Shown: in pieces, positions 1-7,808 of the stretch
Position numbering within the stretch: position 1 is the first letter of the stretch
How the letters are laid out: each line of letters opens with the position of its first letter
DNA from: Herbaspirillum sp. 3R11
Lineage (GTDB): Bacteria; Pseudomonadota; Gammaproteobacteria; Burkholderiales; Burkholderiaceae_D
Direction: 5' to 3'
Length of the DNA: 64,000 bases
NCBI RefSeq assembly: GCF_004563925.1
Contig: NZ_SPNJ01000001.1
Coordinates: 1,302,001-1,366,000, forward strand
Made by a program: the position numbers and the translations under genes
Notes under the pieces: generated by a model
Database searches by the model: none
Told to the model about the DNA's origin: nothing
What the model saw: only the letters and a program-made list of their open reading frames with translations

Positions 1-437
1 ACGGACATACGGTTGATAAAAGGTCCTGAGATGAGGCCAGTGTACGCTTTCTCACGCTGAAAAAAGGTATTGGCTCGCGTTTACCTGTCCTGGATCAAAT
101 GATCGTCGATTGGGTCTGCATGTTGGCCGGAAGGCAGGACAAAATAAGAACTCGTGACAGTTCTCGCTTTGTTAAAGTCGATGGATATTCTGGTCGGACC
201 ACGACCGAATTATTGGGGTTACTCGCGCTTTAATGTGACCGAGGTGATGAAACAGGCGGCGAAAGAATGGATAGGGTGGCGAGAAGTGCAGCGGTTTTCG
301 CGATGACGTCAGTTCGTGCGGACGCGACATCATCTCGACTCTCGCCGGATCGACAGGCGACGCAATAAAAATACAAACAATATCGCTTCCTGGGGCATGA
401 TGGCGATTCCAAACAAATCTTGATGGATGGAATTCAC
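1..437. other. Leading stretch without a supported gene
   Basis: Frame 1 stays open from base 1 to a TGA at 58-60, so the last 19 codons of an upstream gene could lie here, but nothing in them is recognisable. Short ORFs on the minus strand have no ribosome binding site and look like random arginine/serine-rich translations. The stretch presumably carries the promoter of the EAL gene; I see no convincing -35/-10 pair. Confidence 0.4.
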
Positions 438-1232
438 ATGATCCCCATACGCCCGGACATCCCTGGCGACAGCGAGGGCCAAGCGCTCGAACGCGGTTGC
501 AGCGGCTGCCTCGACTCTGAAGAATTGGACATTCAGTTTGAATATGCCTACCAGCCGATCGTCGAATTCGCAACGAAATCGATTTATGCGTATGAAGCGC
601 TGGTGCGCGGTCCGCAAGGGGAGTCTGCCGCCAGCGTGTTGGCGCAAGTCAACGACAACAATCGCTACCGGTTTGACCAGGCATGTCGAGTGAAGGCGGT
701 GGAGGGGGCATCGATACTCGGGATGACCGAACTGTTATCGATCAACTTTCTTCCCAACGCGGTGTATCGCCCCGAAGTCTGTATCCGCAGCACGTTCGCG
801 GCGGCACGCAAACATAACTTCCCGATTGAAAACATCATCTTCGAAGTGACCGAAGGCGAGCGTGTCCAGGACCGGCCGCACCTGGTCAACATCTTCAAGG
901 AGTACCATCGCTTTGGATTCCAGACCGCCATCGATGACTTTGGCGCCGGCTATGCCGGGTTGAACTTGCTGGCGGAGTATCAGCCCGATCTCATCAAGAT
1001 CGACATGGACCTGGTGCGCGATGTGGACAGCAACAAGCCACGCCAGGCAATCGTGACCGGGATCGCCGCTATCTGCAAGAGTTTGAACATCCGCGTGCTT
1101 GCTGAGGGTGTCGAAACCCGTGCCGAGCGGGATTTTTTCCTGAGCATAGGCGTCACGCTCATGCAAGGGTATTGGTTCGCCAAACCTGGGTTCAAGGCGT
1201 TGAGCAGGATTCCTGAGTCGGCCTGGCTTTAG
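438..1232 (+). CDS. Stand-alone EAL-domain c-di-GMP phosphodiesterase
   Basis: Predicted cytosolic phosphodiesterase hydrolysing cyclic di-GMP to pGpG. Nearly the whole protein is an EAL domain, with the signature in YEALVRG, the metal-site asparagine in SINFLPNAVY, the glutamate in FEVTEGE, the acidic pair in AIDDFGAGY, the lysine in LIKIDMD and the glutamate in LAEGVET, so it looks catalytically complete. The FLPNAVY wording is typical of EAL domains attached to BLUF photosensors (YcgF/BlrP1 type), but only about 35 residues precede the domain here and no BLUF is present. The ATG at 438 has GGATGG about 8 nt upstream; ATG 423 and TTG 420 are in-frame alternatives. No membrane segment or partner domain is visible. 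Family assignment is firm; input signal unknown. Confidence 0.9.
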   Translation: MIPIRPDIPGDSEGQALERGCSGCLDSEELDIQFEYAYQPIVEFATKSIYAYEALVRGPQGESAASVLAQVNDNNRYRFDQACRVKAVEGASILGMTELLSINFLPNAVYRPEVCIRSTFAAARKHNFPIENIIFEVTEGERVQDRPHLVNIFKEYHRFGFQTAIDDFGAGYAGLNLLAEYQPDLIKIDMDLVRDVDSNKPRQAIVTGIAAICKSLNIRVLAEGVETRAERDFFLSIGVTLMQGYWFAKPGFKALSRIPESAWL

Positions 1233-1374
1233 GATTTTGCCGACTGCCGGTATTGAGGCATCAGACTGGCGCTCAACACCTCGCCTATACGGAAGTATGT
1301 ATCGATGCATCACGCTGCTCCGGTTATCATTTTTGTTTTAGTGATAAACAATCCGCAAGCGCGATGGAGAGAGA

Positions 1375-2823
1375 ATGAAAACGTATGCACCGGCAATTGA
1401 TCTGGCTCTGTGTGAATTGCTGGAATTGGGCGGCGTCGCTATCCCGCCGGGCGGTAACGTCCATATCACCGGCCGTGATCCGGTGTTTCCGACTCCCTTT
1501 TTGCTGGGGACTGCCGCGGCAACGGTGCTGGCGGCTCAAGGGGCCGCCATCTCTTCGATCTGGCACCAGCGCAGCGGCAGGGCGCAGACCGTCTCGGTCG
1601 ATATAGCGGATGCCGCCGTGTCGCTCAAGAGCGTTGTGCATTTGCGTCAACGCGGCTATCCGGTGCCCTATCCCGACGAGGCGTACCCGCTGACCAATTT
1701 CTACCGCTGCCGCGATGGCCGTCACATCTTTATGCATGCCGGCTACCCCCATTTGCGCGATGGTTTGCTGAAATTGCTGAACTGTCCCAACGAGGCAGCA
1801 TCCATCGCAAAAGCCGTGTCGACCTGGGATTCTGCAGCTCTGGAAGATGCCATCGCCAAAGCCCAATTGTGCGGCGGTATTGCGCGCAGCGAGGAAGAGT
1901 GGCTGAACACGCCGCAAGGTCGGCTGCTGGCCAGTCAGCCGGTCATCGAAATTGAACGCATTGGCGATAGCGCACCGGAAGCCATGGGTGCGGCAACACG
2001 CCCGCTGGAGGGAATTCGGGTGCTGGATCTCACCCATGTTCTGGCTGGCCCCATGTGCACCCGCACCCTGGCGGAACAGGGCGCGACGGTGCTGCGAGTG
2101 CGTCAGCCCTCCCATCCTGTGATTCCCTCATTCGTGATGGATACCGGCCACGGCAAACTCTCCACGCTGCTTGACCTGACCCAGACGCCCGATGCAGAGC
2201 GTCTGAACAGTCTGCTGAAAAGCGCTGACATTTTTGTGCAGAGCTATCGTCCCGGCAAGATGGCGGGACTGGGCTTTTCGGCTGAAGCCGCTGCCCGCCA
2301 GCGACCCGGCATTGTCTATGTGTCGCTCAGTTGCTACGGTGAGAGCGGGCCGTGGGGCGAGCGCGGCGGCTGGGAACAATTGGCCCAATCCGTCACCGGC
2401 ATGGCGGTTGCCCAGGGCGGGGCGGACAATCCCACGGTGAGTCCGGTCTATCCCAACGACTACATCACCGGTTATCTCGGCGCTTATGGCGCGCTGGCGG
2501 CACTGTTGCGGCGAGCCAAAGAGGGCGGCAGCTACCATGTGCGGGTTTCCTTGTGCCGTAGCGCCATGTGGACTCAGTCCTTTGGCCGTCTGCTGCCACA
2601 TGAATGGCAGCCAGTTCCGGGGCCGTCCGCAGAATTATCGGGGCGGCTGGAGACCACGCGAGAAACGCCTTACGGTATGCTGCGCTTCATGGGGCCAATT
2701 ACCTCGTATTCAGAAACAAAACCCTATTGGGAATTTCCCTCGGCGCCGATGGCGGCGAATTCACCAGTATGGCCGGAGAACTCCCCAATTATCTATAACC
2801 CGCCTGGTCCGATTCGACTTTGA
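1375..2823 (+). CDS. Family III (CaiB/BaiF-type) CoA-transferase
   Basis: 482-residue member of the formyl-CoA transferase/CaiB superfamily, which moves CoA between carboxylic acids. An N-terminal half-domain (residues 1-190) precedes the canonical start at about residue 207, PLEGIRVLDLTHVLAGP, followed by the Rossmann-like segment, YVSLSCYGESGPWG and the C-terminal YSETKPYWEFPSAP stretch that normally closes this subfamily. The last 15-20 residues after PVWPE look like an extension. At the position aligned by eye to the catalytic aspartate of formyl-CoA transferase (GYDALIQ) this protein has Glu334 (GWEQLAQ). GGAGAGAG lies just before the ATG. It stands alone upstream of the sensor kinase, so the substrate acid cannot be inferred. 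Confidence 0.85.
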   Translation: MKTYAPAIDLALCELLELGGVAIPPGGNVHITGRDPVFPTPFLLGTAAATVLAAQGAAISSIWHQRSGRAQTVSVDIADAAVSLKSVVHLRQRGYPVPYPDEAYPLTNFYRCRDGRHIFMHAGYPHLRDGLLKLLNCPNEAASIAKAVSTWDSAALEDAIAKAQLCGGIARSEEEWLNTPQGRLLASQPVIEIERIGDSAPEAMGAATRPLEGIRVLDLTHVLAGPMCTRTLAEQGATVLRVRQPSHPVIPSFVMDTGHGKLSTLLDLTQTPDAERLNSLLKSADIFVQSYRPGKMAGLGFSAEAAARQRPGIVYVSLSCYGESGPWGERGGWEQLAQSVTGMAVAQGGADNPTVSPVYPNDYITGYLGAYGALAALLRRAKEGGSYHVRVSLCRSAMWTQSFGRLLPHEWQPVPGPSAELSGRLETTRETPYGMLRFMGPITSYSETKPYWEFPSAPMAANSPVWPENSPIIYNPPGPIRL

Positions 2824-2877
2824 CAGGTTTGACCTTGACATCCAGCCTATGCCGCCGTTGCGAAGATCGCTAGCACC

Positions 2878-5133
2878 ATGGTTCCGACAAGATCGCTAAA
2901 TATCGGCGGCTTGAGAGCCAAGTTGCTGATCGTGGTTTTCATTGCCGTCTTGCCGGCCTTGGGCGTGATCTTGTACAACACGGCCTCATCCAGGCAGCTG
3001 GCAATCAGTGAAGCTGAAAAGTCGGCGCTGGAATGGGTGCATGTGATCAGCAACTACCAGCGCGATCTGGACCGTCAAACCAGAACCATGGTTGCCTTGC
3101 TGGCGCGCGACCCGATCGTGTCAGGCAAGGATCATGAAGCCTGTAACCGGCGCTTCGCCGATTTGCTGTTCAATGCCGTGAACCAGCCGGAAAATTTTTT
3201 CAATTTCGTCGCGATTGACTTGAATGGGGATATCTATTGCGCGGCACGCAAGGGCGAACCTGGCAACATGCATGTGCGCGACCGCGAATATTTCTGGCAA
3301 GTGCGGACCATGGAGAAGGCGGTTACCGGCGGCTACGTCTTCGGCAAAATCATCAAAGCGCCGATTGTGCCATTCGCCGGCCCGATTTTCGATGCTCGTC
3401 AGAAGTTGGCGGGGGTGATGCTGGTAACCGTCAATCTCTCCTGGCTTTCCCAAACCATTGCACCGCGGCTGCCGAAAGGCGCGATTCTGAGCTTGTACGA
3501 TAGCAATGGGACGATCCTGGTACACAGCCCCGACCAAAACGCCATGGTGGGAAAGAAAGACGCGCTGTTCTCCAAACTGTTGACCGGTAACGATGACGGC
3601 GTGTTTTCCAGCAGCGATGGTCCCGAACGCCTGAATGCCTTTGCGCGCATCCCCTACGGCGAACACAATTTCTACGTGGTGGTCAGCATTCCCAGAGGTG
3701 ATGCCTACGCCAGTGCCAATGCGACATTGAAGCGCGGCTTGCTGATCTTGTCAGCAGCCATCTGCGCCATTTTGCTGGCGGCATGGTGGATCGGCAATTC
3801 GCTGATCGTGGATTCGGTTGATCATTTGATGGCCGCCGTGCTGGATATGACGGCCGGCAAATTGTCGGCGCGGGTCAAGCTGCGCCGCCGCGATGAAATC
3901 GGTTTGCTGGGGCGCGCCTTCAACAATATGGCCGGCGTACTGGAAACCGCGGTGAGCGAGGCGGAGCGCCTGAAGAGCGAAGCCGAGGTGCGTTCCCACC
4001 AGCTGGAACTGGTGAATCAAGCCAAGTCGCGCTTTCTGGCCGCGGCCAGCCACGATCTGCGCCAGCCCATGCACGCACTGAACCTGTATCTGGGAGCATT
4101 GACCCTGCACCAATTGCCACCGTCGGCGCTGCCGGTGCTGGCGAACGTGCGCCTGTGCGCGGAAACCATGGATGAAATGTTCCGCGCCTTATTGGATATT
4201 TCGCAGCTGGATGCCAGCATCGTGCAGGCGGAAATCGGCGTTTTTCCGATCGAACAGCTACTTGAGCGGGTCAGAATGGAGTTTCTGCCGGCAGCGCAAG
4301 CCAAGGGCCTGGCGCTGCATGTCGCGCCGTGCTCGGCATTCGTGAAAAGCGATCCGGTCTTGTTGTCGCGCATTTTGAGCAATCTGATGGCCAATGCCGT
4401 GCGCTATACCGAGCACGGAAAAATTCTGGTGGGCTGCCGCCGAAAAGGCAATCAGCTGCAACTGGCGGTGTATGACACCGGCCCCGGGATCGCGCCAGAG
4501 CATCAGGCGGAGGTATTCGAAGAGTTTTACCAGGTCGGTAATCCCGAACGCGACAGAAGGCAAGGGCTGGGGCTGGGCCTAGCCATCGTGCAACGCCTGG
4601 CCGTGTTGCTGGATACACGTATGACTCTGATTTCCAGGCCAGGGCAGGGCTCCATGTTTGCACTCGATCTGCCGTTGGTGCATGCCGAAAACCTGCTGCT
4701 CGGTCGCGTCATGCCGGCGCGCGGCACTGAGGGCGAGTTGGCTGGGGCCCTGGTTGCCGTGGTAGATGATGAACCTGTGATTCTGGATGCCACCCGCACA
4801 CTGTTGGAGCAGTGGGGCTGTACGGTGATTGCCGCCACTTCGGGTAGCGCGGCGATTGAACAGCTCAGTCTCAGTTCGCACGTACCTGCTGCATTGCTAT
4901 GCGATTACCGCTTGCGCGGCAATGAAACCGGTATCGACGTGATCAATGCAATCCGGAGCGAGTACAACGAAAATATCCCGGCCTTGTTGATCAGCGGCGA
5001 TACCGGCCCGCAGCGGGTCCAGGAAATTCAGGCCAGCGGCCTGACGGTGTTGCACAAGCCGGTTCTGGATCACATACTGCACGCGGCGCTGGCCAAGCTG
5101 GTGAACGACAAACAGGAATTTCCCGACGCCTGA
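2878..5133 (+). CDS. Membrane hybrid sensor histidine kinase/response regulator
   Basis: 751-residue two-component sensor. A membrane segment at about residues 16-34 and a second at 286-310 flank a roughly 250-residue periplasmic region of dCache/PAS-like appearance, with features such as FFNFVAIDLNGDIYCAARKG. A HAMP linker follows (DMTAGKLSARVKLRRRDEIG), then HisKA with the phosphoacceptor in SHDLRQP (His392), a HATPase_c domain with N, G1 and G2 boxes (NLMANAVRYT, DTGPGIAPEH, GLGLGLAIV), and a C-terminal receiver domain with acidic pair DDEP and phosphoacceptor Asp676 in LLCDYRLRG. It converges with the LuxR-type regulator immediately downstream, the usual tail-to-tail pairing of this kinase class in Burkholderiales, so that regulator is the probable partner. 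The sensed ligand is unknown. No strong ribosome binding site precedes the ATG. Confidence 0.92.
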   Translation: MVPTRSLNIGGLRAKLLIVVFIAVLPALGVILYNTASSRQLAISEAEKSALEWVHVISNYQRDLDRQTRTMVALLARDPIVSGKDHEACNRRFADLLFNAVNQPENFFNFVAIDLNGDIYCAARKGEPGNMHVRDREYFWQVRTMEKAVTGGYVFGKIIKAPIVPFAGPIFDARQKLAGVMLVTVNLSWLSQTIAPRLPKGAILSLYDSNGTILVHSPDQNAMVGKKDALFSKLLTGNDDGVFSSSDGPERLNAFARIPYGEHNFYVVVSIPRGDAYASANATLKRGLLILSAAICAILLAAWWIGNSLIVDSVDHLMAAVLDMTAGKLSARVKLRRRDEIGLLGRAFNNMAGVLETAVSEAERLKSEAEVRSHQLELVNQAKSRFLAAASHDLRQPMHALNLYLGALTLHQLPPSALPVLANVRLCAETMDEMFRALLDISQLDASIVQAEIGVFPIEQLLERVRMEFLPAAQAKGLALHVAPCSAFVKSDPVLLSRILSNLMANAVRYTEHGKILVGCRRKGNQLQLAVYDTGPGIAPEHQAEVFEEFYQVGNPERDRRQGLGLGLAIVQRLAVLLDTRMTLISRPGQGSMFALDLPLVHAENLLLGRVMPARGTEGELAGALVAVVDDEPVILDATRTLLEQWGCTVIAATSGSAAIEQLSLSSHVPAALLCDYRLRGNETGIDVINAIRSEYNENIPALLISGDTGPQRVQEIQASGLTVLHKPVLDHILHAALAKLVNDKQEFPDA

Positions 5134-5174
5134 GCGAAACGGCGCGATATCGTCGCCACAGTCATGACGCCTTG

Positions 5175-5816
5175 CTATCCGACTTCGCTGATTTGATACA
5201 GACCCAGGCGCCGTGCAGCCGATACCGCCTGGGTCCGGTTCACCACCTTCAAGGTGCGAAACACCGCCGAGACATGCATCTTCACGGTGATTTCTGCCAG
5301 CCCGAGACGCAGACCAATTTCCTTGTTGGATTGTCCATACGAGAGCAGCACCAGGATTTCTTGCTGGCGGGGCGTCAATTTGACGGACGCTTCTTCATCA
5401 ATGGCAATCTTGCCATTGGCCGTAATCCACACCGGCTCGAGCAACTCATTGTTCAGCAAGCGCCGCATGATATCGGCCATCACCTCGGTTGACACGGCTT
5501 TTGACAGAACCACTTTGGCACCGGAACGGATCGCCGCCATGGTTTCGCGCCTATCCTCCGAGGCCGAGACGACCACAATCAACGCTGACGGGCACTTGTA
5601 TCTGAAAGATGCAATCGCATCCACCCCGCGTAATCCAGGCAGCCCCAGGTCAAGCATGATCACAGCCAGGTTCTCAGCCTGATCAACCATGCGGAGTCCT
5701 TCCTCGGCAGAAGAAGCCTCCAAGGTAATCGCCTCACTGAGCACGACATGCATCAGATGCACCAGTGCGCCACGGTAGAGCGGGTGATCTTCAACGATAA
5801 GAGTAGTCGTTGTCAT
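5175..5816 (-). CDS. LuxR/NarL-family response regulator
   Basis: 213-residue transcription factor with an N-terminal receiver (VEDHPLYRG acidic pocket, phosphoacceptor Asp56 in IMLDLGLPG) and a C-terminal LuxR-type helix-turn-helix (LTPRQQEILVLLSYGQSNKEI, then GLAEITVKMHVSAVFRTL). The start is the ATG giving MTTTTLIVEDHP; the reading frame stays open about 31 codons upstream without receiver homology. Likely phosphorylated by the adjacent convergent hybrid kinase; 41 bp separate the two stops. Target genes are not evident from the window. Confidence 0.9.
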   Translation of the reverse strand: MTTTTLIVEDHPLYRGALVHLMHVVLSEAITLEASSAEEGLRMVDQAENLAVIMLDLGLPGLRGVDAIASFRYKCPSALIVVVSASEDRRETMAAIRSGAKVVLSKAVSTEVMADIMRRLLNNELLEPVWITANGKIAIDEEASVKLTPRQQEILVLLSYGQSNKEIGLRLGLAEITVKMHVSAVFRTLKVVNRTQAVSAARRLGLYQISEVG

Positions 5817-6018
5817 AAGTTTGAGTCCGGCGCGCGAGGAAATAGCTGAAAAGTAGGAAAGATACACACAATTCTTTTGCGGCGATACATACCTCTGTAT
5901 AGATGGCAAAGCCGCCTCATGAAGCTATCGTTCTATCACAGTTGGCGCAGATCTTTCAGCTGCTTTGGGATTCCGCTGGTAACCATGTCGATCATCTAAA
6001 ACGCAAACATGCATTCCT

Positions 6019-6273
6019 ATGACCAGAATTGAGATACCAGCGAAACTGCGCAACAAACTGGGACCTGAAATGGGTGATGGCATTCATTGGATCGACGTCA
6101 AGCTCCATAGTGGCCGCACGCTGAAAAATCTGATGGTTCTGGACGGGAAAGAAATCGTTTTTGCCCCATTCAAATCAGGCCGCGACTGCGTATCGTCATT
6201 TTCGAGCCACGACATTTTTCTCATTCGGCGCCAGAGTATTTTTCCTTTTTGGTGGCAGCACTTATCCAAATAA
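6019..6273 (+). CDS. Hypothetical 84-residue protein
   Basis: I do not recognise this ORF. It encodes a basic protein starting MTRIEIPAKLRNKLGPEMGD with a short hydrophobic/aromatic C-terminus (SIFPFWWQHL). The ATG has no clear Shine-Dalgarno sequence. It sits at the edge of the AT-richer patch that carries the dif-like site, so it could be accessory DNA. Existence as a gene is uncertain. Confidence 0.4.
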   Translation: MTRIEIPAKLRNKLGPEMGDGIHWIDVKLHSGRTLKNLMVLDGKEIVFAPFKSGRDCVSSFSSHDIFLIRRQSIFPFWWQHLSK

Positions 6274-6535
6274 TTTTCTTGCGACCATGGCGCTGGCATC
6301 GTTTATTTCTATGGACAAGCATTGACCACACTGAACGGAATGTGAAGGCGAAACCTGGCTTGAATGGGACTGCCGGCTCAAGGCGGGCGACAGATTTATG
6401 AATTCCCAATAATTTTTTAACGCGATCCGGCCATGCAGTTTTCCCCCCTGGATATTGAATCGATTTCGGGAGATGCCATGAAGGTAAGCCAGGCGTATGA
6501 CCGGGTGCCCGTGAACTAAACAAACATTGGATATC

Positions 6536-6563
6536 ATTTTACATAATGTAAATTATACGAACT
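6536..6563 (-). other. dif: XerCD/dif-like recombination site
   Basis: Read on the minus strand the 28 bp are AGTTCGTATAA, TTTACA, TTATGTAAAAT, that is an 11-bp XerC-type arm, a 6-bp centre and an 11-bp XerD-type arm. By my alignment 22 of 28 positions match the Escherichia coli dif site, including ATAAT at the XerC-side core and TTATGT at the XerD-side core. It could be the chromosomal dimer-resolution site or the attachment site left by a filamentous phage that uses host XerCD. I found no second copy nearby by eye, which would be expected for an intact integrated element. Confidence 0.6.
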
Positions 6564-6602
6564 AATACACTACCAGCACCAAGCCACATACCTGCAAGGA
6601 CG

Positions 6603-6637
6603 GAGCCGCCTCACTACAATCTGGCGGCTCTTTCTTT
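6603..6637 (+). terminator. Rho-independent terminator-like hairpin
   Basis: Perfect 8-bp stem GAGCCGCC / GGCGGCTC with a 12-nt loop, followed by TTTCTTT. It lies between the dif-like site and the small HTH ORF. No obvious complete gene on the plus strand ends just before it, so it may terminate transcription of a lost gene. Confidence 0.6.
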
Positions 6638-6657
6638 ATAAAAAAACAACATCAATT

Positions 6658-6831
6658 ATGCGCTATCCAAATTTGCGGTATGGGAACCCGAACGAATTTG
6701 CGTACTCCGTTCAGGGGGTTCCGGTTAAGGACGTCGCACGACGCCTTCGCCGGTCAGAACGGTCTGTCAAGAACTGGCTCAATGGCTGGCGGTACGTTCC
6801 GCACGACCGGCTTCGGCGAATCTCAAAATGA
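6658..6831 (+). pseudogene. Truncated phage-type helix-turn-helix protein (57 codons)
   Basis: Short ORF starting MRYPNLRYGNPNEFAYSVQG, with a predicted helix-turn-helix in VKDVARRLRRSERSVKNWLNG. The pattern YGNP-EFA followed by LARRLRRSERSV-DWL is one I associate with small HTH proteins of betaproteobacterial filamentous phages and their integrated copies. After WLNGWRYVPHD the sequence runs into a basic tail and a TGA, earlier than I would expect, so it may be a 3'-truncated remnant. It follows the dif-like site by about 95 bp, which fits a relic of a XerCD-integrating phage. The assignment is from memory of the family and is tentative. Confidence 0.5.
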
Positions 6832-6847
6832 AGCCTAGGGCTCGGCA

Positions 6848-7054
6848 TTGAAAGTCGCCGCGTCGACGTGCAGCAAGTCCAGCAAGCGCCACGTTATCGC
6901 CACCGAGGAAACCAAATACAAGGGCATCGTCAGCGAGTCGACCAACCGCAACCTGAACAAGGTCGGCGAACTGGCATCAATGGCAGGCGCATGGATTCCA
7001 GGCCTTGGCAGCGACGACGATTACGAGGTCACGTTGACGTTTTCTTGCGAGTGA
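6848..7054 (+). CDS. Unrecognised short ORF, possibly a gene fragment
   Basis: Frame opening with TTG and encoding 68 residues, ending WIPGLGSDDDYEVTLTFSCE. The second half has balanced, protein-like composition, unlike the arginine-rich alternative frame over the same bases. An AGGG lies about 7 nt before the TTG. There is no ATG, so this may be the 3' part of a gene whose start was lost. I cannot assign a family. Confidence 0.35.
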   Translation: MKVAASTCSKSSKRHVIATEETKYKGIVSESTNRNLNKVGELASMAGAWIPGLGSDDDYEVTLTFSCE

Positions 7055-7056
7055 TG

Positions 7057-7434
7057 TTACTTGTAAGGATTATCGCTGCAAGGCCATGTCGGAATGATCG
7101 CAACTCGGATTAAGACTGCCGCAGGTAGATGTCGATTTTCGGGATGATTAGAAATATATTTTTTTGCTAAATCTGTGATTTGTTTAGCGACCACATTTTT
7201 CGGAGTGCAAAAATAATTTCTCGTCAGCTTATTATTTGTAATCTCTTTTTCACTGACATATGCGTTCGTTTCCGCATCTACCACCGCCATTGTGAATACC
7301 GTTGCATAGACACTCTTATTCGGGTCTGCTGTCCACTCGAAAAAATCGTTGCCGGTCGTAAAATATCCAGTTGGATCGGCGTGACTTCCGGTAGAAAAAA
7401 ATAGCAGCCCGAGCAAAAAAAAGATTTTTTTCAT
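7057..7434 (-). CDS. Exported Rap1a/Tai-family immunity-like protein
   Basis: 125-residue protein with a clear Sec signal peptide (MKKIFFLLGLLFFSTGSHA). The mature part carries the pattern of the Rap1a/Tai family: cysteine in NYFCTPKNV, then KQITDLAKKYISNHPENRH, a run of aliphatic residues and a closing TWPCSD cysteine. Known members are periplasmic immunity proteins that neutralise type VI secretion peptidoglycan-amidase effectors. No effector gene is visible next to it, so it would be an orphan immunity gene or have another role. The ATG is preceded by GAGGGGG at a good distance; upstream in-frame codons do not encode a signal peptide. A terminator hairpin lies only about 22 nt upstream of its start. 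Confidence 0.7.
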   Translation of the reverse strand: MKKIFFLLGLLFFSTGSHADPTGYFTTGNDFFEWTADPNKSVYATVFTMAVVDAETNAYVSEKEITNNKLTRNYFCTPKNVVAKQITDLAKKYISNHPENRHLPAAVLIRVAIIPTWPCSDNPYK

Positions 7435-7455
7435 ATCCCCCTCATTGGTCCCTGA

Positions 7456-7480
7456 CAAAAAGCCCGGTTTGAAACCGGGC
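7456..7480 (-). terminator. Terminator between two small accessory genes
   Basis: On the minus strand GCCCGG, TTTCAAA, CCGGGC is followed by TTTTTG, just after the stop of the small membrane protein gene and about 22 nt before the start of the Rap1a-like gene. Stem and U-run are both clear. The Rap1a-like gene must therefore use read-through or a very short promoter region. Confidence 0.75.
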
Positions 7481-7485
7481 GTTTT

Positions 7486-7758
7486 CTATTCGTCATCATC
7501 TGAATATTTTTCATCCATCAACTTATCGTACGCCGGTTCCATTTTATCTACGATCTTCTGCTCGGCGCGCCCTACCCAATATATCGTAAGCCCGAAAACT
7601 ATTATTGGATAGAACCAGTTATCCCATTTCAAATAGACTACCGCAGAAGCAAGAATTGCAATCAGGAATGAATACTCATTACTGCACATAGCTTTCGCCT
7701 CGGCCATCTTAAACCTCACAATCAGGTCTTTTTCTTCTTCCGTATACATCGTTTTCAT
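7486..7758 (-). CDS. Small membrane protein of unknown function
   Basis: 90 residues with two hydrophobic segments back to back (about residues 29-44 and 47-63, EYSFLIAILASAVVYL and WFYPIIVFGLTIYWVG), a charged N-terminus (EEEKDLIVRFKMAEAKAM) and a strongly acidic C-terminus (DEKYSDDDE). The ATG follows a GGGGGG run about 4 nt upstream. It is co-oriented with the Rap1a-like gene but separated from it by a terminator. I do not recognise the family; a role as membrane immunity partner is only a guess from context. Confidence 0.65.
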   Translation of the reverse strand: MKTMYTEEEKDLIVRFKMAEAKAMCSNEYSFLIAILASAVVYLKWDNWFYPIIVFGLTIYWVGRAEQKIVDKMEPAYDKLMDEKYSDDDE

Positions 7759-7808
7759 TGCGCCCCCCTGTTATGGCTTAGCATGTCCTAGAGCCTCCAA
7801 CCACGCAC

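Larger units (their letters stand above)
6274..6657 (+). other. Intergenic accessory stretch with dif-like site and terminator
   Basis: No convincing full-length gene. A 28-codon open frame (6433-6519, MQFSPLDIESISGD...) could be a gene remnant. The stretch also holds the dif-like 28-mer (6536-6563) and a GC hairpin with a U-tract (6603-6637), both listed separately. It is noticeably richer in A/T than the flanking chromosome. Confidence 0.5.

Noticed and set aside
172-647. Minus-strand open frames near the left end
   Set aside because: They overlap the start of the EAL gene, have no ribosome binding site and show no protein-like composition.
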